Source: Clostridium sp.
Lineage (GTDB): Bacteria > Bacillota > Clostridia > Lachnospirales > Lachnospiraceae
Reading direction: 5' to 3'
DNA: 64,000 nt
Assembly: GCA_023667695.1 (NCBI GenBank)
Contig: JAMOZY010000013.1
Location: 1-64,000, forward strand
This document shows, piece after piece, positions 18,958 to 28,257 of the stretch. Below the pieces are notes generated by a model, which saw only the letters and a program-made list of their open reading frames with translations, was not told the DNA's origin and made no database searches. Position numbers and translations under genes: made by a program. Each line of letters starts with the position of its first letter. The first letter of the stretch is position 1.

Positions 18958-18994
18958 GTGCTTCTCCCAATCCTTTCATTTCTGTGAATCTGCA

Positions 18995-19022
18995 TTGCAA
19001 TCCAATGGAAAACCGCTATAAT
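18995..19022 (+). promoter_or_regulatory. Promoter driving the structured region at 19.0-19.2 kb
   Basis: TTGCAA (18995-19000) and a perfect TATAAT (19017-19022) are separated by 16 bases. Transcription would start near 19030, leaving a leader of about 230 bases before the M24 peptidase. Confidence 0.6.
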
Positions 19023-19029
19023 AAATGTA

Positions 19030-19217
19030 GCAATGCAATACGCTCCCGGTTCGGTCAAAGTCCTGCAGCAGCCAGATAGACGGCATGGCGGATTGATTCC
19101 CGTGAGCAACGAGCCAAGTGGCTGCTTGCAGACATTTGGCGACTGCCGCGAGGGTCAACATACCCCGCCCTTGGGTGTTTCAAATTTGATGCCCGCTGCT
19201 TGCGGCGGGGGTGTTGA
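19030..19217 (+). ncRNA. Candidate structured RNA or non-autonomous element
   Basis: Two large foldable units follow the promoter. CTGCAGCAGCCA (near 19062) pairs with TGGCTGC and TGCAG (near 19119-19132), closing an arm of about 70 bases. GTCAACATACCCCGCC (near 19154) pairs with GGCGGGGGTGTTGAC (ending near 19217), with a further hairpin inside. The region is GC-rich compared with its flanks. No T-run follows, so it may be a leader of the peptidase gene, a small RNA, or the end of a TnpB-type element. The family was not recognised. Confidence 0.4.
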
Positions 19218-19262
19218 CTTGCAGGAATACATATAGTATATCATAAGAAAGAAGGAAAATGT

Positions 19263-20321
19263 ATGGATATCACGTCTATCTTAGAAAAAACAGGTATAGA
19301 CGCCCTGTTGATTACAAATCCCTATAATATGCGGTATCTTAGCGGTTTTCGGGGTGGAGAAGGTGTTTTATATATGTCCCGGAACAGCCAGGTACTGATT
19401 ACGGATTCCCGTTATACGGAGGCGGCAGCCCGGGAAAGCAGCTTTACTATAGAAGAAAGCAGAAGTGGTCATGGAATCACGGATATTCTGAAGGAATATA
19501 TACAACGGGAGGATGTGAAGGGACTTGGATATGAAGACGAGTCCATGGTTTGCAAGACCTTTTGGAATTACCAGGCAGCGCTGTCTATGGTGAAGGAATG
19601 GATACCGGTAGGCGGAGCGGTTTCCCGGCTTCGCCAGATAAAAACAGACAAGGAGATTGGTTATCTGCGACAGGCGGAAGCCATTGGAGACCAGGTATTT
19701 TCCAAAATGCTGACCTTAATCCGGCCGGGTATGACCGAGCAGGAGCTTCAGGCAGAGCTGGAATATCAGATGATGAAATGCGGTGCATCCGGAACCTCCT
19801 TTGATACGATTGTCGCCTCTGGTATTCATTCCTCTATGCCACATGCCATCCCTTCGGATAAGAAAATAGAGCCGGGTGACTTTCTGACGATGGATTTTGG
19901 CTGCCGGTATCAGGGGTATTGCTCGGACATGACCCGGACTGTCGTGATTGGAAGGGCAAGTGAAAAGCAAAAAGAAATCTATCAGTTGGTATTAAAGGCA
20001 AATCTGGTGGCAGAGTCTTTCCTGAAGGCAGGAAGGATTTGCAGAGAGGTAGATAAAATTGCCAGAGATATCATAACGGATGGTGGGTATGGCGACTGCT
20101 TTGGACATGGGCTGGGACACAGCGTAGGACTGGAGATTCATGAATCCCCGGCTTGTAATACCAGAGATACTACTGTTTTGAAGCCCAATATGATTATGAC
20201 CATAGAACCGGGAATTTATGTACCGGGCTTTGGTGGGGTCCGGATTGAGGATATGGTAGTAATCACGCCGGATGGATTTGAGAACCTGGCACATTCCACC
20301 AAGGAATTAATTGAGCTTTAA
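19263..20321 (+). CDS. Xaa-Pro aminopeptidase-like M24B metallopeptidase
   Basis: The 352-residue protein has an N-terminal creatinase-like domain (about 1-125, NPYNMRYLSGF) and a C-terminal pita-bread catalytic domain. All five metal ligands of the M24 family are visible: D in LTMDFGC, D in CSDMTRT, H in GHGLGHSVG, E in IEPGIYV and E in GVRIEDM. The substrate-binding histidine in HAIPS is also present. It probably removes N-terminal residues next to proline from cytosolic peptides. The ATG follows GAAGGAAAATGT. Prolidase and aminopeptidase P cannot be separated from sequence alone. Confidence 0.92.
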   Translation: MDITSILEKTGIDALLITNPYNMRYLSGFRGGEGVLYMSRNSQVLITDSRYTEAAARESSFTIEESRSGHGITDILKEYIQREDVKGLGYEDESMVCKTFWNYQAALSMVKEWIPVGGAVSRLRQIKTDKEIGYLRQAEAIGDQVFSKMLTLIRPGMTEQELQAELEYQMMKCGASGTSFDTIVASGIHSSMPHAIPSDKKIEPGDFLTMDFGCRYQGYCSDMTRTVVIGRASEKQKEIYQLVLKANLVAESFLKAGRICREVDKIARDIITDGGYGDCFGHGLGHSVGLEIHESPACNTRDTTVLKPNMIMTIEPGIYVPGFGGVRIEDMVVITPDGFENLAHSTKELIEL

Positions 20322-20347
20322 TTCTTGGAAATTACTGGTTTTCTACA

Positions 20348-20376
20348 TTGTTTATTTGAAATAACTCTGTTATACT
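20348..20376 (+). promoter_or_regulatory. trkAH promoter
   Basis: TTGTTT (20348-20353) and TATACT (20371-20376) are 17 bases apart, about 90 bases upstream of trkA. Confidence 0.5.
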
Positions 20377-20466
20377 AGGTGTTATGTATGGACAACCTGA
20401 TAAGAGGATTTTTATGAGGCTCCGTTACCGAATGAGAAATAGATGCAAGGAAGGTAAAAGTAAGAG

Positions 20467-21822
20467 ATGAATATTATTATTGCCGGATGCGGCGGTGTCG
20501 GTTGTACACTGGCAGAGCAATTAACAGCAGAGGGACATGAGATTACGGTCATTGACAGCAATAGTAAAAATCTTCAGACGGCAATCTCTCAACTGGATGT
20601 TATGGGGATACAGGGGAACAGCACCAGCTATGTGACGCAGATGGAAGCCGGTATTGATAAGGCGGATTTACTGATTGCGGTTACAGATAATGATGAAGTG
20701 AATATGCTCACCTGTCTGATTGCCAAAAAAGCCGGTAACTGTCAGACCATTGCCAGGGTCCGTAGTCCACAGTATTTTACGGAAATCGACTATATCAGAG
20801 ATGAATTGGGGCTTTCTATGGCAATCAATCCGGAATTTGTAGCGGCCCAGGAGGTATCGAGACTGGTTCAGATTCCTTCCGCCCTGGAGGTGGATACCTT
20901 TGCAAAGGGAAGGGTCAACCTGATTAAGATTGAAATACCGGAGGAGTCGGTGCTGGACCAGTTGATACTGGCGGATTTTTCAAAGGAAATCGGACCAGAT
21001 GCTTTGGTCTGTATCGTAGAACGGGAAAAGGAGGTCTTTATTCCAGGCGGCGGATTTGTTCTTCAGGCAGGCGACAGGATTTATGTTACCATGCAGATTT
21101 CCGCAGTCAACGGCTTCCTGAATAAAATTGGCATAAAGGCGAAGCCGATTCGAAAGGTAATGATTGCCGGCGGTGGAACCTTCGGATATTATCTGGGGCG
21201 GATTTTGACAGAAGCCCGGATGCAGGTAAAGATTATTGAACAAAATGAAGCCCGGTGCATGGAATTAAATGAATTGATTCCGAAGGCAATGATTATCAAC
21301 GGAAATGCAACGGACAAGCAGCTTATGCTGGAAGAGGATATTGAGACGACGGATGCTGTGATTGCGGTAACGAATCTGGATGAGGAGAATTTACTGCTGG
21401 CATTATATGCCAATAAGGTATCCAATGCTAAAATAATAACCAGGATTAATCGTCTTTCCTTTGAAGATGTGCTTGGAGATATGCCGATTGGAAGTACAGT
21501 AACCCCAAAGGATATTACGGCGGAATATATTATCCGCTATGTACGTTCCATGCAGAATTCTTATGGCAGTAATGTGGAAACCTTATACCGTATGGTAGAT
21601 AATCAGGTAGAAGCATTGGAATTTACCGTAGATGCGGATGCCAGGGTAACGAAGGCTGCGATAGGAGAACTAAAGATTAAGAAGAATACATTAATCTGCA
21701 GTATCAGTCGGAATAAAAAGATAATCCGCCCGACGGGACGTGACAGCATTCTGCCCGGAGACAGTGTGATTGTTGTAACTACGAACCGTGGCTTGAACGG
21801 TATTGATGAAATATTAAGTTGA
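20467..21822 (+). CDS. trkA: Trk potassium uptake regulatory subunit TrkA
   Basis: This 451-residue peripheral subunit gates the TrkH channel. It has the duplicated architecture of full-length TrkA: a first Rossmann fold (IIIAGCGGVGCTLAEQL at residues 3-19, then VIDSNS), a first RCK-C domain to about 220, a second Rossmann fold (MIAGGGTFGYYLGRIL near 235) and a second RCK-C ending near 451. Both glycine-rich NAD(H)-binding loops are intact. trkH begins 20 bases downstream in the same operon. Confidence 0.95.
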   Translation: MNIIIAGCGGVGCTLAEQLTAEGHEITVIDSNSKNLQTAISQLDVMGIQGNSTSYVTQMEAGIDKADLLIAVTDNDEVNMLTCLIAKKAGNCQTIARVRSPQYFTEIDYIRDELGLSMAINPEFVAAQEVSRLVQIPSALEVDTFAKGRVNLIKIEIPEESVLDQLILADFSKEIGPDALVCIVEREKEVFIPGGGFVLQAGDRIYVTMQISAVNGFLNKIGIKAKPIRKVMIAGGGTFGYYLGRILTEARMQVKIIEQNEARCMELNELIPKAMIINGNATDKQLMLEEDIETTDAVIAVTNLDEENLLLALYANKVSNAKIITRINRLSFEDVLGDMPIGSTVTPKDITAEYIIRYVRSMQNSYGSNVETLYRMVDNQVEALEFTVDADARVTKAAIGELKIKKNTLICSISRNKKIIRPTGRDSILPGDSVIVVTTNRGLNGIDEILS

Positions 21823-21841
21823 GTGAGTTGAGGGATTCGTC

Positions 21842-23281
21842 ATGAATTATCGGATATTATTATATGTATTGGGCTGGGTTATGAATTTTCAGGCAGTATT
21901 TCTTTTATTGCCCGGTATTGTGGCTCTGGTTTATAAGGAAGCATCCGGATGGGATTTTCTGTTTACGGCCTTGGTCACAGGCGTTATCGGTGTCGCCCTG
22001 ACGGTAAAAAAGCCAAAGAATAATCAGTTTCACGCCAGAGAAGGCCTGGTTTTAGTGGCTGTCAGCTGGGTTCTGATTAGCTTAATCAGCGCGATTCCCT
22101 TACGAACCAGTGGTGCCATTCCCCATTATATTGATGCGGTATTCGAGATGGTTTCCGGCTTCACTACTACAGGGGCCAGCATTCTGCCGGCGGTAGAGGA
22201 ATTACCCCGTTGTATGAATTTCTGGCGCTGTTTCAGTAACTGGATTGGCGGTATGGGCGTTATTGTTTTTATGATAACCATTCTTCCTATGCTGGGAGTA
22301 AATGGCAGTATGTATCTGATGCGGGCGGAAAGTCCGGGTCCATCCTTTGGGAAATTAGTGCCGAAGCTAAAGAAAACCGCCATGTTTTTATATATTATGT
22401 ACATTGGGCTGACCTTAGTCCAGATGGTACTTTTACTTTGTGGAGGTCTGGATTTTTTTGATTCCCTGTGCGTCAGCATCGCTACTGCCGGTACCGGAGG
22501 ATTTGGAATTAAGAATGATGGCTTCAGCGGTTATAGCAGTTATGTCCAGATTGTTGTTACAATATTTATGTTCTTATTTGGCGTGAACTTCAAGTTTTAC
22601 TTTTTGCTGCTCATGCGTAAGTTTAAGGATGCTTTTTTGATGGAAGAGGTTCGCTGGTATACCATTCTTTATGTTGCTTCCACCTTGTTGATTGCAGTGG
22701 ATATTCTTCATATGATGGGCGGGCTTGGAGAAAGTCTGAAGCATTCTGCTTTTCAGGTTGCCACGGTTATGACGACCACTGGTTTTGCAACCACCGATTT
22801 TAATCAGTGGCCGATTTTCTCCCAAACGGTTCTGGTGATATTAATGTTCCTTGGCGCCTGTGCCGGAAGTACCGGCGGTGGTATGAAAATATCCAGATTT
22901 ATCATATACATCAAGTCTGCACAAAAGGAAATTGCCACTCTGCTTCATCCCAACAGTGTGAAGAAGATTACCATGGATGGAAAGGTGATTGACCATGAAA
23001 CCATTCGTTCTGCCAATGTGTATCTGGTGATTTATGTACTGCTGGTGGGGATATCCATATTGCTGGTCAGCTTAGATGAATTTGATCTGGTTACTACGGT
23101 TACATCCGTTGTTGCAACTTTCAACAATATTGGTCCCGGACTTGGAATGGTAGGTCCTATGGGGAATTTCAGTGCGCTTTCCGTTATGTCCAAGCTGGTA
23201 TTGATTTTTGATATGCTGGCAGGCCGATTGGAAATATTCCCGATTGTAGTATTATTTTTCCGGGATACCTGGAAACGGTAA
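21842..23281 (+). CDS. trkH: Trk potassium channel subunit TrkH
   Basis: The 479-residue integral membrane protein contains the four pore-loop repeats of the Trk/Ktr superfamily, each with its filter glycine: FTTTGASI near residue 109, TAGTGGFG near 218, TTTGFATTDF near 313 and NNIGPGLGMVG near 425. About ten membrane segments are predictable. It forms the K+ conducting pore and acts with TrkA, encoded immediately upstream. No c-di-AMP riboswitch was recognised before the operon. Confidence 0.95.
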   Translation: MNYRILLYVLGWVMNFQAVFLLLPGIVALVYKEASGWDFLFTALVTGVIGVALTVKKPKNNQFHAREGLVLVAVSWVLISLISAIPLRTSGAIPHYIDAVFEMVSGFTTTGASILPAVEELPRCMNFWRCFSNWIGGMGVIVFMITILPMLGVNGSMYLMRAESPGPSFGKLVPKLKKTAMFLYIMYIGLTLVQMVLLLCGGLDFFDSLCVSIATAGTGGFGIKNDGFSGYSSYVQIVVTIFMFLFGVNFKFYFLLLMRKFKDAFLMEEVRWYTILYVASTLLIAVDILHMMGGLGESLKHSAFQVATVMTTTGFATTDFNQWPIFSQTVLVILMFLGACAGSTGGGMKISRFIIYIKSAQKEIATLLHPNSVKKITMDGKVIDHETIRSANVYLVIYVLLVGISILLVSLDEFDLVTTVTSVVATFNNIGPGLGMVGPMGNFSALSVMSKLVLIFDMLAGRLEIFPIVVLFFRDTWKR

Positions 23282-23367
23282 AGAAGAATTGAGAAAAGGG
23301 TGTCTCAAATGAAACCCTGTTTTGATTGTGGCAGTGATTTGTTAAACAAAATTATTTTTGTATATTT

Positions 23368-23907
23368 CTATATTTGTTCACAAAAAGACAATATTTCATT
23401 TTCTCTATGCTTTACTGCCGCTTTAAATTCTACTGAACATAACCCAAGCGTTCCAGAACATTCAATCGCTAAATGACCATAAAAATGCTCTATACTACTG
23501 ATTATTTTATCACATTCTCTCATATCAGGACCAGTTCGTAATGCTATCGTATAACCTTTTTTTCCAATACTGATAGCAGCGTGTGGCTCATGTGTATTAC
23601 ACCAAGGCGTACATCGGTCAATAAATGCTTTAAATTGCCCCGGAATATCTGCCCAATATGAAGGAGAAACCGAAACAATGATATCCGCCCATTCAAATTC
23701 ATTCATTAGCAGGTTTACATCATCATTTTGAATACATTTTGCTGTTGTATGGCAACTCCTGCACCCTTTACAAAACTTAAAATTATAGTCATCAATACAA
23801 ACACTTTTCACATCATACTTATGAGATATCTTTTTTGACACAATACTGACTATTTCTGCTGTTGCTCCTGTTCGTACAGGACTACAATTTATGACAAGTG
23901 CATTCAT
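23368..23907 (-). CDS. Flavodoxin-fold NAD(P)H-dependent FMN reductase family protein
   Basis: The product is 179 residues. The FMN phosphate-binding loop INCSPVRTGATAEIV is at the N-terminus. The insert CKGCRSCHTTAKC with four cysteines (residues about 47-59) is typical of iron-sulfur flavoprotein-like reductases of anaerobes, and SPSYWADIPGQFKAFIDRC matches the second flavin-contact region. The cytosolic electron donor and substrate are unknown. It is convergent with trkH; the next gene upstream on this strand is a decayed HAD phosphatase. Confidence 0.85.
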   Translation of the reverse strand: MNALVINCSPVRTGATAEIVSIVSKKISHKYDVKSVCIDDYNFKFCKGCRSCHTTAKCIQNDDVNLLMNEFEWADIIVSVSPSYWADIPGQFKAFIDRCTPWCNTHEPHAAISIGKKGYTIALRTGPDMRECDKIISSIEHFYGHLAIECSGTLGLCSVEFKAAVKHRENEILSFCEQI

Positions 23908-23932
23908 AGAAATACCTCCCCAAATCTATGTT

Positions 23933-24339
23933 TTATTCTAAAGTTAAAACATATTTACAGACCTCTAATATGTTTTCGCCTATATAAGTACTATTATAAC
24001 TTCTAAATTCATCTCTTGTGGTTGTTCCCGTTAGTACAGCAATAAAGTCAGCTTTTGTAAAACATCCGTTACTCCTGTATAAAGTTTGGTATTAGTAACC
24101 ATAACATTATCGGCTTTTTCCTTAAATAGCTTAATGAACTGCTCTGCCTCATCTGAATTATTATTTGAAGTTAATTCAAAAAATGTTTCTTTTAAAGATA
24201 ATCCTATTGTCTTTTTTATGTCTGCAATATCGGGGGTTGCATAACCTAATTCTTCCAAAGCATAATTTATACTTAATGCAATGCCGTTTGTAGAATCTCC
24301 TAATGTATAATCAAAATCGAAAATGATTGCTTTTAGCAT
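23933..24339 (-). pseudogene. HAD-family phosphatase with internal deletion
   Basis: The N-terminal 94 residues are a normal HAD phosphatase: nucleophile motif IFDFDYTLGDS and a helical cap through LYTGVTDVLQKL. The frame then reads into a premature stop at 24031. In a neighbouring frame, 23933 to about 24052 encodes a HAD C-terminus (ADFIAVLTGTTTRDEF, then IGENILEV). The segment between, which should hold motifs II and III of about 80 residues, is missing. This is a true internal deletion and not a sequencing slip, so the gene is dead. Confidence 0.8.
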
Positions 24340-24469
24340 ATGTTAAACCCCCATAAATCTGCTTTGATTTGCCTTTGTTTACTTGTGTCTGTTTGTCACC
24401 TACACACTATCCAACCTCGGTAGAATACAGAGGCATATGCCTTAGGATGCAGAAACAGGGTAGGAATGG

Positions 24470-24646
24470 TTATTTCTGGTTTCTGCGTACAATGTTGCCG
24501 ATGGCAACCAGGATGACGCCGACTAAGAACAGCAGATAGAGCGGTCCCCGGGAACCATGATTACTAATGATACTGATTAGGAGTGCAACAAAAGAAAAAA
24601 TCTCCACGGTAAATCCCAATATTTGCAAAAAATTTAACTTCTTCAT
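24470..24646 (-). CDS. Small two-TM membrane protein
   Basis: The protein has 58 residues: MKKLNFLQ, then hydrophobic helices at about 7-25 and 33-50, ending in RRNQK. The start is placed at 24646 because GGAAAGGAATTTCTT lies just upstream. No family was recognised. It sits between the AraC gene and the HAD remnant on the same strand. Confidence 0.55.
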   Translation of the reverse strand: MKKLNFLQILGFTVEIFSFVALLISIISNHGSRGPLYLLFLVGVILVAIGNIVRRNQK

Positions 24647-24706
24647 AAGAAATTCCTTTCCATAAATAATTGAATATTGACAGCGTAGCACGAAGCAGCA
24701 GAAAAG

Positions 24707-25612
24707 TCAAAGCTGGCTTGGGGTACCGGTTACTGCGATTTCTTTTCGTTTCTGGCTGGGGGTGCAGCCGTAGGTCTGGCGGAACAGGCGCATAAAATGC
24801 TTATAATTTGTGAAGCCGTTTCGCTCCAGAATCCTTTGAATCGACAGGTCGGTGGATATAATATCCTCATATATATAACGAAGCCGAATTGTATTTAGAT
24901 ATTCCGTAAAGGTCATATTCATGTATTTCTTAAAAAAGCGGGTAAAATAAGCCGGGTTCAGGGCAAGGTGTTCTGCAATGTCCTGAAGGGAGATATCCTC
25001 TTGATAATGCTGGGTTACATAGGACATGACAGTAGTCAGCCGTTCCATATATTTTTCTGTCTGATGCTGTTCCGTCTGACTGATATCTACCTTGAAATGA
25101 GTCATCATCAGATAAAGCAAATCAAAAATGTAACTGTAATACTTCAGACGATAGCCCTCCGGTTTGGTATTCCAAAGCTCGGTCAGACCGTCCAGAATAC
25201 GGCGGAAGGAGGATAAAAGCGGCTCGTCCGGTAAGGCAGAAGCACCTTGCGGGGACTCAGACAGAGGCATACCGGGAATGGAACTGATATTTTGAAAATG
25301 AATGTAATCCGCATTCGGGATACAGGTTTTCAAAAAGCTTTGCGGAATCTGAATCAACAAAAAATGACTGAAGGACTGACTGTTGGTAGAATGCACGACC
25401 TTGGAATCGATAATGATGAATTCTCCCTTGGTTAGAACATAGGACCGCTGCTCCATGTTGATGATGGATTCTCCATCTAAGACATAGAGAATCTCTATGC
25501 TGTCATGCCAGTGGACTGGTACAAAATACCCATAGTCCCTGCAGCAGGAATAACGCATATTGACGTCAGCATCTATTTTGATGGTTTCATAGGAAACAAT
25601 GGAACGCTTCAT
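24707..25612 (-). CDS. AraC-family transcriptional regulator
   Basis: This 301-residue regulator has an N-terminal cupin sensor (about 20-100: VHWHDSIEILYVLDG, GEFIIIDSKVVHS) and a C-terminal pair of helix-turn-helix motifs (about 195-290: DISLQDIAEHLALNPAYFTRFFKK and TNYKHFMRLFRQTYGCTPSQKRK). Such proteins usually respond to a sugar or small ligand. No sugar-metabolism gene is adjacent; the divergent neighbour is an rRNA-type methyltransferase, so the target is unknown. Confidence 0.9.
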   Translation of the reverse strand: MKRSIVSYETIKIDADVNMRYSCCRDYGYFVPVHWHDSIEILYVLDGESIINMEQRSYVLTKGEFIIIDSKVVHSTNSQSFSHFLLIQIPQSFLKTCIPNADYIHFQNISSIPGMPLSESPQGASALPDEPLLSSFRRILDGLTELWNTKPEGYRLKYYSYIFDLLYLMMTHFKVDISQTEQHQTEKYMERLTTVMSYVTQHYQEDISLQDIAEHLALNPAYFTRFFKKYMNMTFTEYLNTIRLRYIYEDIISTDLSIQRILERNGFTNYKHFMRLFRQTYGCTPSQKRKEIAVTGTPSQL

Positions 25613-25659
25613 ATTCTTCTCCTTCCCTGTGCTAGTAAGTATAACGAATTATGTAAGAA

Positions 25660-25688
25660 TTGTAAATAATAAGAAAACATGGTATACT
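25660..25688 (+). promoter_or_regulatory. Promoter for the methyltransferase gene at 25.7 kb
   Basis: TTGTAA (25660-25665) and TATACT (25683-25688) are spaced 17 bases apart, in the divergent gap after the AraC gene. Confidence 0.5.
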
Positions 25689-25752
25689 TATTTCATTTAT
25701 GAGAAGAAAAGATGTCATGATACGGGATTGAGATAAAAGAGAGGAACGGGAT

Positions 25753-26616
25753 ATGTGGATAGCAGAAAACTGGAAAGACTATGAAGTAATCGATTGCTCT
25801 GGGGGAGAAAAGCTGGAACGCTGGGGAGATTACTTTCTAGTGCGCCCGGACCCCCAGATACTGTGGGACTTGCCGCGAAAGCATCCGGCATGGAAGAAAA
25901 AGAATGGCCACTATCATAGAAGCAGCAAAGGCGGAGGAGAGTGGGAATTCTTTGATTTGCCGGAGCAGTGGGAGATTCATTATCAGGATTTGACCTTTCA
26001 TCTGAAGCCCTTCAGCTTTAAGCATACCGGACTGTTTCCGGAGCAGGCGGTGAATTGGGACTGGTTTTCCTCACTGATTCGGGAGGCTGGCAGACCGATT
26101 AAGGTGTTAAATCTGTTTGCTTATACCGGGGGCGCTACCTGCGCTGCTGCAAAGGCAGGCGCTGCTGTTACCCATGTGGACGCCTCAAAGGGCATGGTAA
26201 CCTGGGCAAAGGAAAATGCAAAAGCTTCCGGACTGGAAGGGGCGCCGATTCGCTGGATTGTAGATGATTGTGTAAAGTTTGTAGAGCGGGAAATCCGCCG
26301 GGGCAATCACTATGATGCTATTATTATGGACCCACCGTCCTATGGCAGAGGTCCTAAGGGGGAAATCTGGAAAATTGAGGAAAAGATTCATCCCTTTATT
26401 CAGCTTTGTGTCCGGTTGTTAAGTGAGGAGCCATTATTCATGCTGGTGAATTCCTATACCACTGGTCTGGCGCCGGCAGTATTGACTTATATGCTGGCCT
26501 CCGAGGTGAAGCCGAAGCTTGGCGGTCATGTAGAAGCACAGGAAATCGGACTTCCGGTCCGGGAATCCGGACTGGTACTGCCCTGCGGAGCCGCCGGACG
26601 CTGGAGCAGGGGATAG
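25753..26616 (+). CDS. RlmI/RlmK-like class I SAM methyltransferase
   Basis: This is a 287-residue methyltransferase. The Rossmann core has motif I VLNLFAYTGGATCAAAKAG near residue 116, the acidic loop HVDASKGMVTWAKENA, and the catalytic DPPSYGRGPKG near 196. The latter is typical of 23S rRNA m5C methyltransferases such as RlmI/RlmK. The N-terminal PUA-like region is shorter than in RlmI (about 397 residues). Ribosomal RNA is the likely substrate by family, but the exact position is not inferable. Confidence 0.85.
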   Translation: MWIAENWKDYEVIDCSGGEKLERWGDYFLVRPDPQILWDLPRKHPAWKKKNGHYHRSSKGGGEWEFFDLPEQWEIHYQDLTFHLKPFSFKHTGLFPEQAVNWDWFSSLIREAGRPIKVLNLFAYTGGATCAAAKAGAAVTHVDASKGMVTWAKENAKASGLEGAPIRWIVDDCVKFVEREIRRGNHYDAIIMDPPSYGRGPKGEIWKIEEKIHPFIQLCVRLLSEEPLFMLVNSYTTGLAPAVLTYMLASEVKPKLGGHVEAQEIGLPVRESGLVLPCGAAGRWSRG

Positions 26617-26664
26617 GAAAACGGATGAACGGTCGGAGAGGAACGAAAGGAGCTTTTAGTATCC

Positions 26665-28224
26665 ATGGAGCAGGAAGGGAAAAAACAGAAACAAAAAAGA
26701 GATCGGTTATTTTTATCAAAGATTGTGATTGGCGGGTTCCTGATTTTATTACAGGCGGCCTTTATTGTATTTGCAATTTTGGATTTTGGGGAATATTATG
26801 CTTATCTTCATGCTGCCTGTACGGTAGTCAGTCTGATTGTGGTGTTTTATATTATTAACAAACAGGACAATCCGGCCTATAAGCTTGCCTGGGTGGTGCC
26901 GATTCTTCTTTTTCCGATTTTCGGCGGTATCTTTTACATTGTAATTGCAGGCAATCGTTCCACAAAGGGGTTTGTGCATAAGGTAGAAGAGAGCATTACG
27001 GATTCCTGTGAGTTTCTTCCGCAAAATCCTCAGATTGCGGAAGAGCTGTTTCGGGAATCGGAAACAGTGGCTTTGCAATCCAGGTATATTCAGCAGCATG
27101 GAAAGTATCCGGTTTACACCCATACGGAGATGACCTATTATCCGGTAGGAGATGATAATTTTCAGCCGCTGCTGCAGGAGCTTCGGAAGGCAAAGCGATA
27201 CATTTTTATGGAATATTTTATTATCCGGGAGGGTCATTTCTGGGATTCCGTTCTGGAGGTCTTAGAGGAGAAGGTAAAGGAAGGGGTCGATGTCCGGGTA
27301 ATGTTTGATGACCTGGGCTGTGTGGCAATTCTGCCTTTCAATTATGAAAAGCAGCTTCGGGCAAAGGGAATCCAGTGTTATTCCTTTAACCGCTTTATTC
27401 CGTTTCTCACGCTACGTCTGAACAATCGGGACCATAGGAAGATTACCGTGATTGATGGACATACAGGCTTTACCGGCGGAATTAATCTGTCCGATGAATA
27501 TATTAATGCTACGGCACCCTTTGGGCATTGGAAGGATACCGGAGTGATGCTGAAGGGGGAAGCCGTGTGGAGCCTTACGGTTATGTACCTGCAGCTGTGG
27601 GGATTTTTGTCCGGCAAAAAGGAGGACTTTTATCAATATGCACCAAGACCGGAAGAGCTGGAGACCATTGGAACGGATGGCTATATCCAGCCCTACAGTG
27701 ATTCTCCGCTGGACCAGGAGCTTCTGGGTGAAAATATTTATCTGAACATGATTAACCGAGCGAGAGAAAGCGTATATATCATCACACCATATCTGATTCT
27801 GGATAATGAAATGACGACTGCGCTAACGCTTGCGGCGAAAAGCGGCATTGATGTCCGGATTATCATACCCGGGATTCCGGATAAGAAGATGGTTTATACT
27901 TTAACGCTGACAAACTGCGGACCGTTGCTGGAAAGCGGGGTAAGGATATTTCAATACACACCGGGCTTTACCCATGCAAAGGGAGTTTTGGTGGATGGAG
28001 AGCTTGCAACGGTAGGTACCGTGAATTTTGACTATCGCAGCCTGTATCTGCATTTTGAATGCGGGGTCTGGATGTATGGCACAAGGATTTTGCAGGATAT
28101 TCAGCAGGACTTTCATGCTACCTTTGAACAATGCAGGGAAATGACACTGGAGGAATGCCAGAAGCTTTCATCCGTTCAAAAGCTGTGGAGAGCAGTCTTA
28201 AAAATGCTGGCGCCAATGTTATGA
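26665..28224 (+). CDS. cls: Cardiolipin synthase
   Basis: The 519-residue phospholipase D superfamily enzyme condenses phosphatidylglycerol molecules to cardiolipin in the membrane. Two N-terminal membrane helices (about 18-40 and 45-62) precede a PLDNc region. The two catalytic HKD motifs are intact: HRKITVIDGHTGFTGGIN near residue 256 and HAKGVLVDGELATVGTVN near 436. Length and order match bacterial Cls. It follows the methyltransferase by about 48 bases and precedes another methyltransferase by 33, so the three may be cotranscribed. Confidence 0.94.
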   Translation: MEQEGKKQKQKRDRLFLSKIVIGGFLILLQAAFIVFAILDFGEYYAYLHAACTVVSLIVVFYIINKQDNPAYKLAWVVPILLFPIFGGIFYIVIAGNRSTKGFVHKVEESITDSCEFLPQNPQIAEELFRESETVALQSRYIQQHGKYPVYTHTEMTYYPVGDDNFQPLLQELRKAKRYIFMEYFIIREGHFWDSVLEVLEEKVKEGVDVRVMFDDLGCVAILPFNYEKQLRAKGIQCYSFNRFIPFLTLRLNNRDHRKITVIDGHTGFTGGINLSDEYINATAPFGHWKDTGVMLKGEAVWSLTVMYLQLWGFLSGKKEDFYQYAPRPEELETIGTDGYIQPYSDSPLDQELLGENIYLNMINRARESVYIITPYLILDNEMTTALTLAAKSGIDVRIIIPGIPDKKMVYTLTLTNCGPLLESGVRIFQYTPGFTHAKGVLVDGELATVGTVNFDYRSLYLHFECGVWMYGTRILQDIQQDFHATFEQCREMTLEECQKLSSVQKLWRAVLKMLAPML

Positions 28225-28257
28225 TAAAGGATAGGAATCAGAAAAAGGAATCGAATT

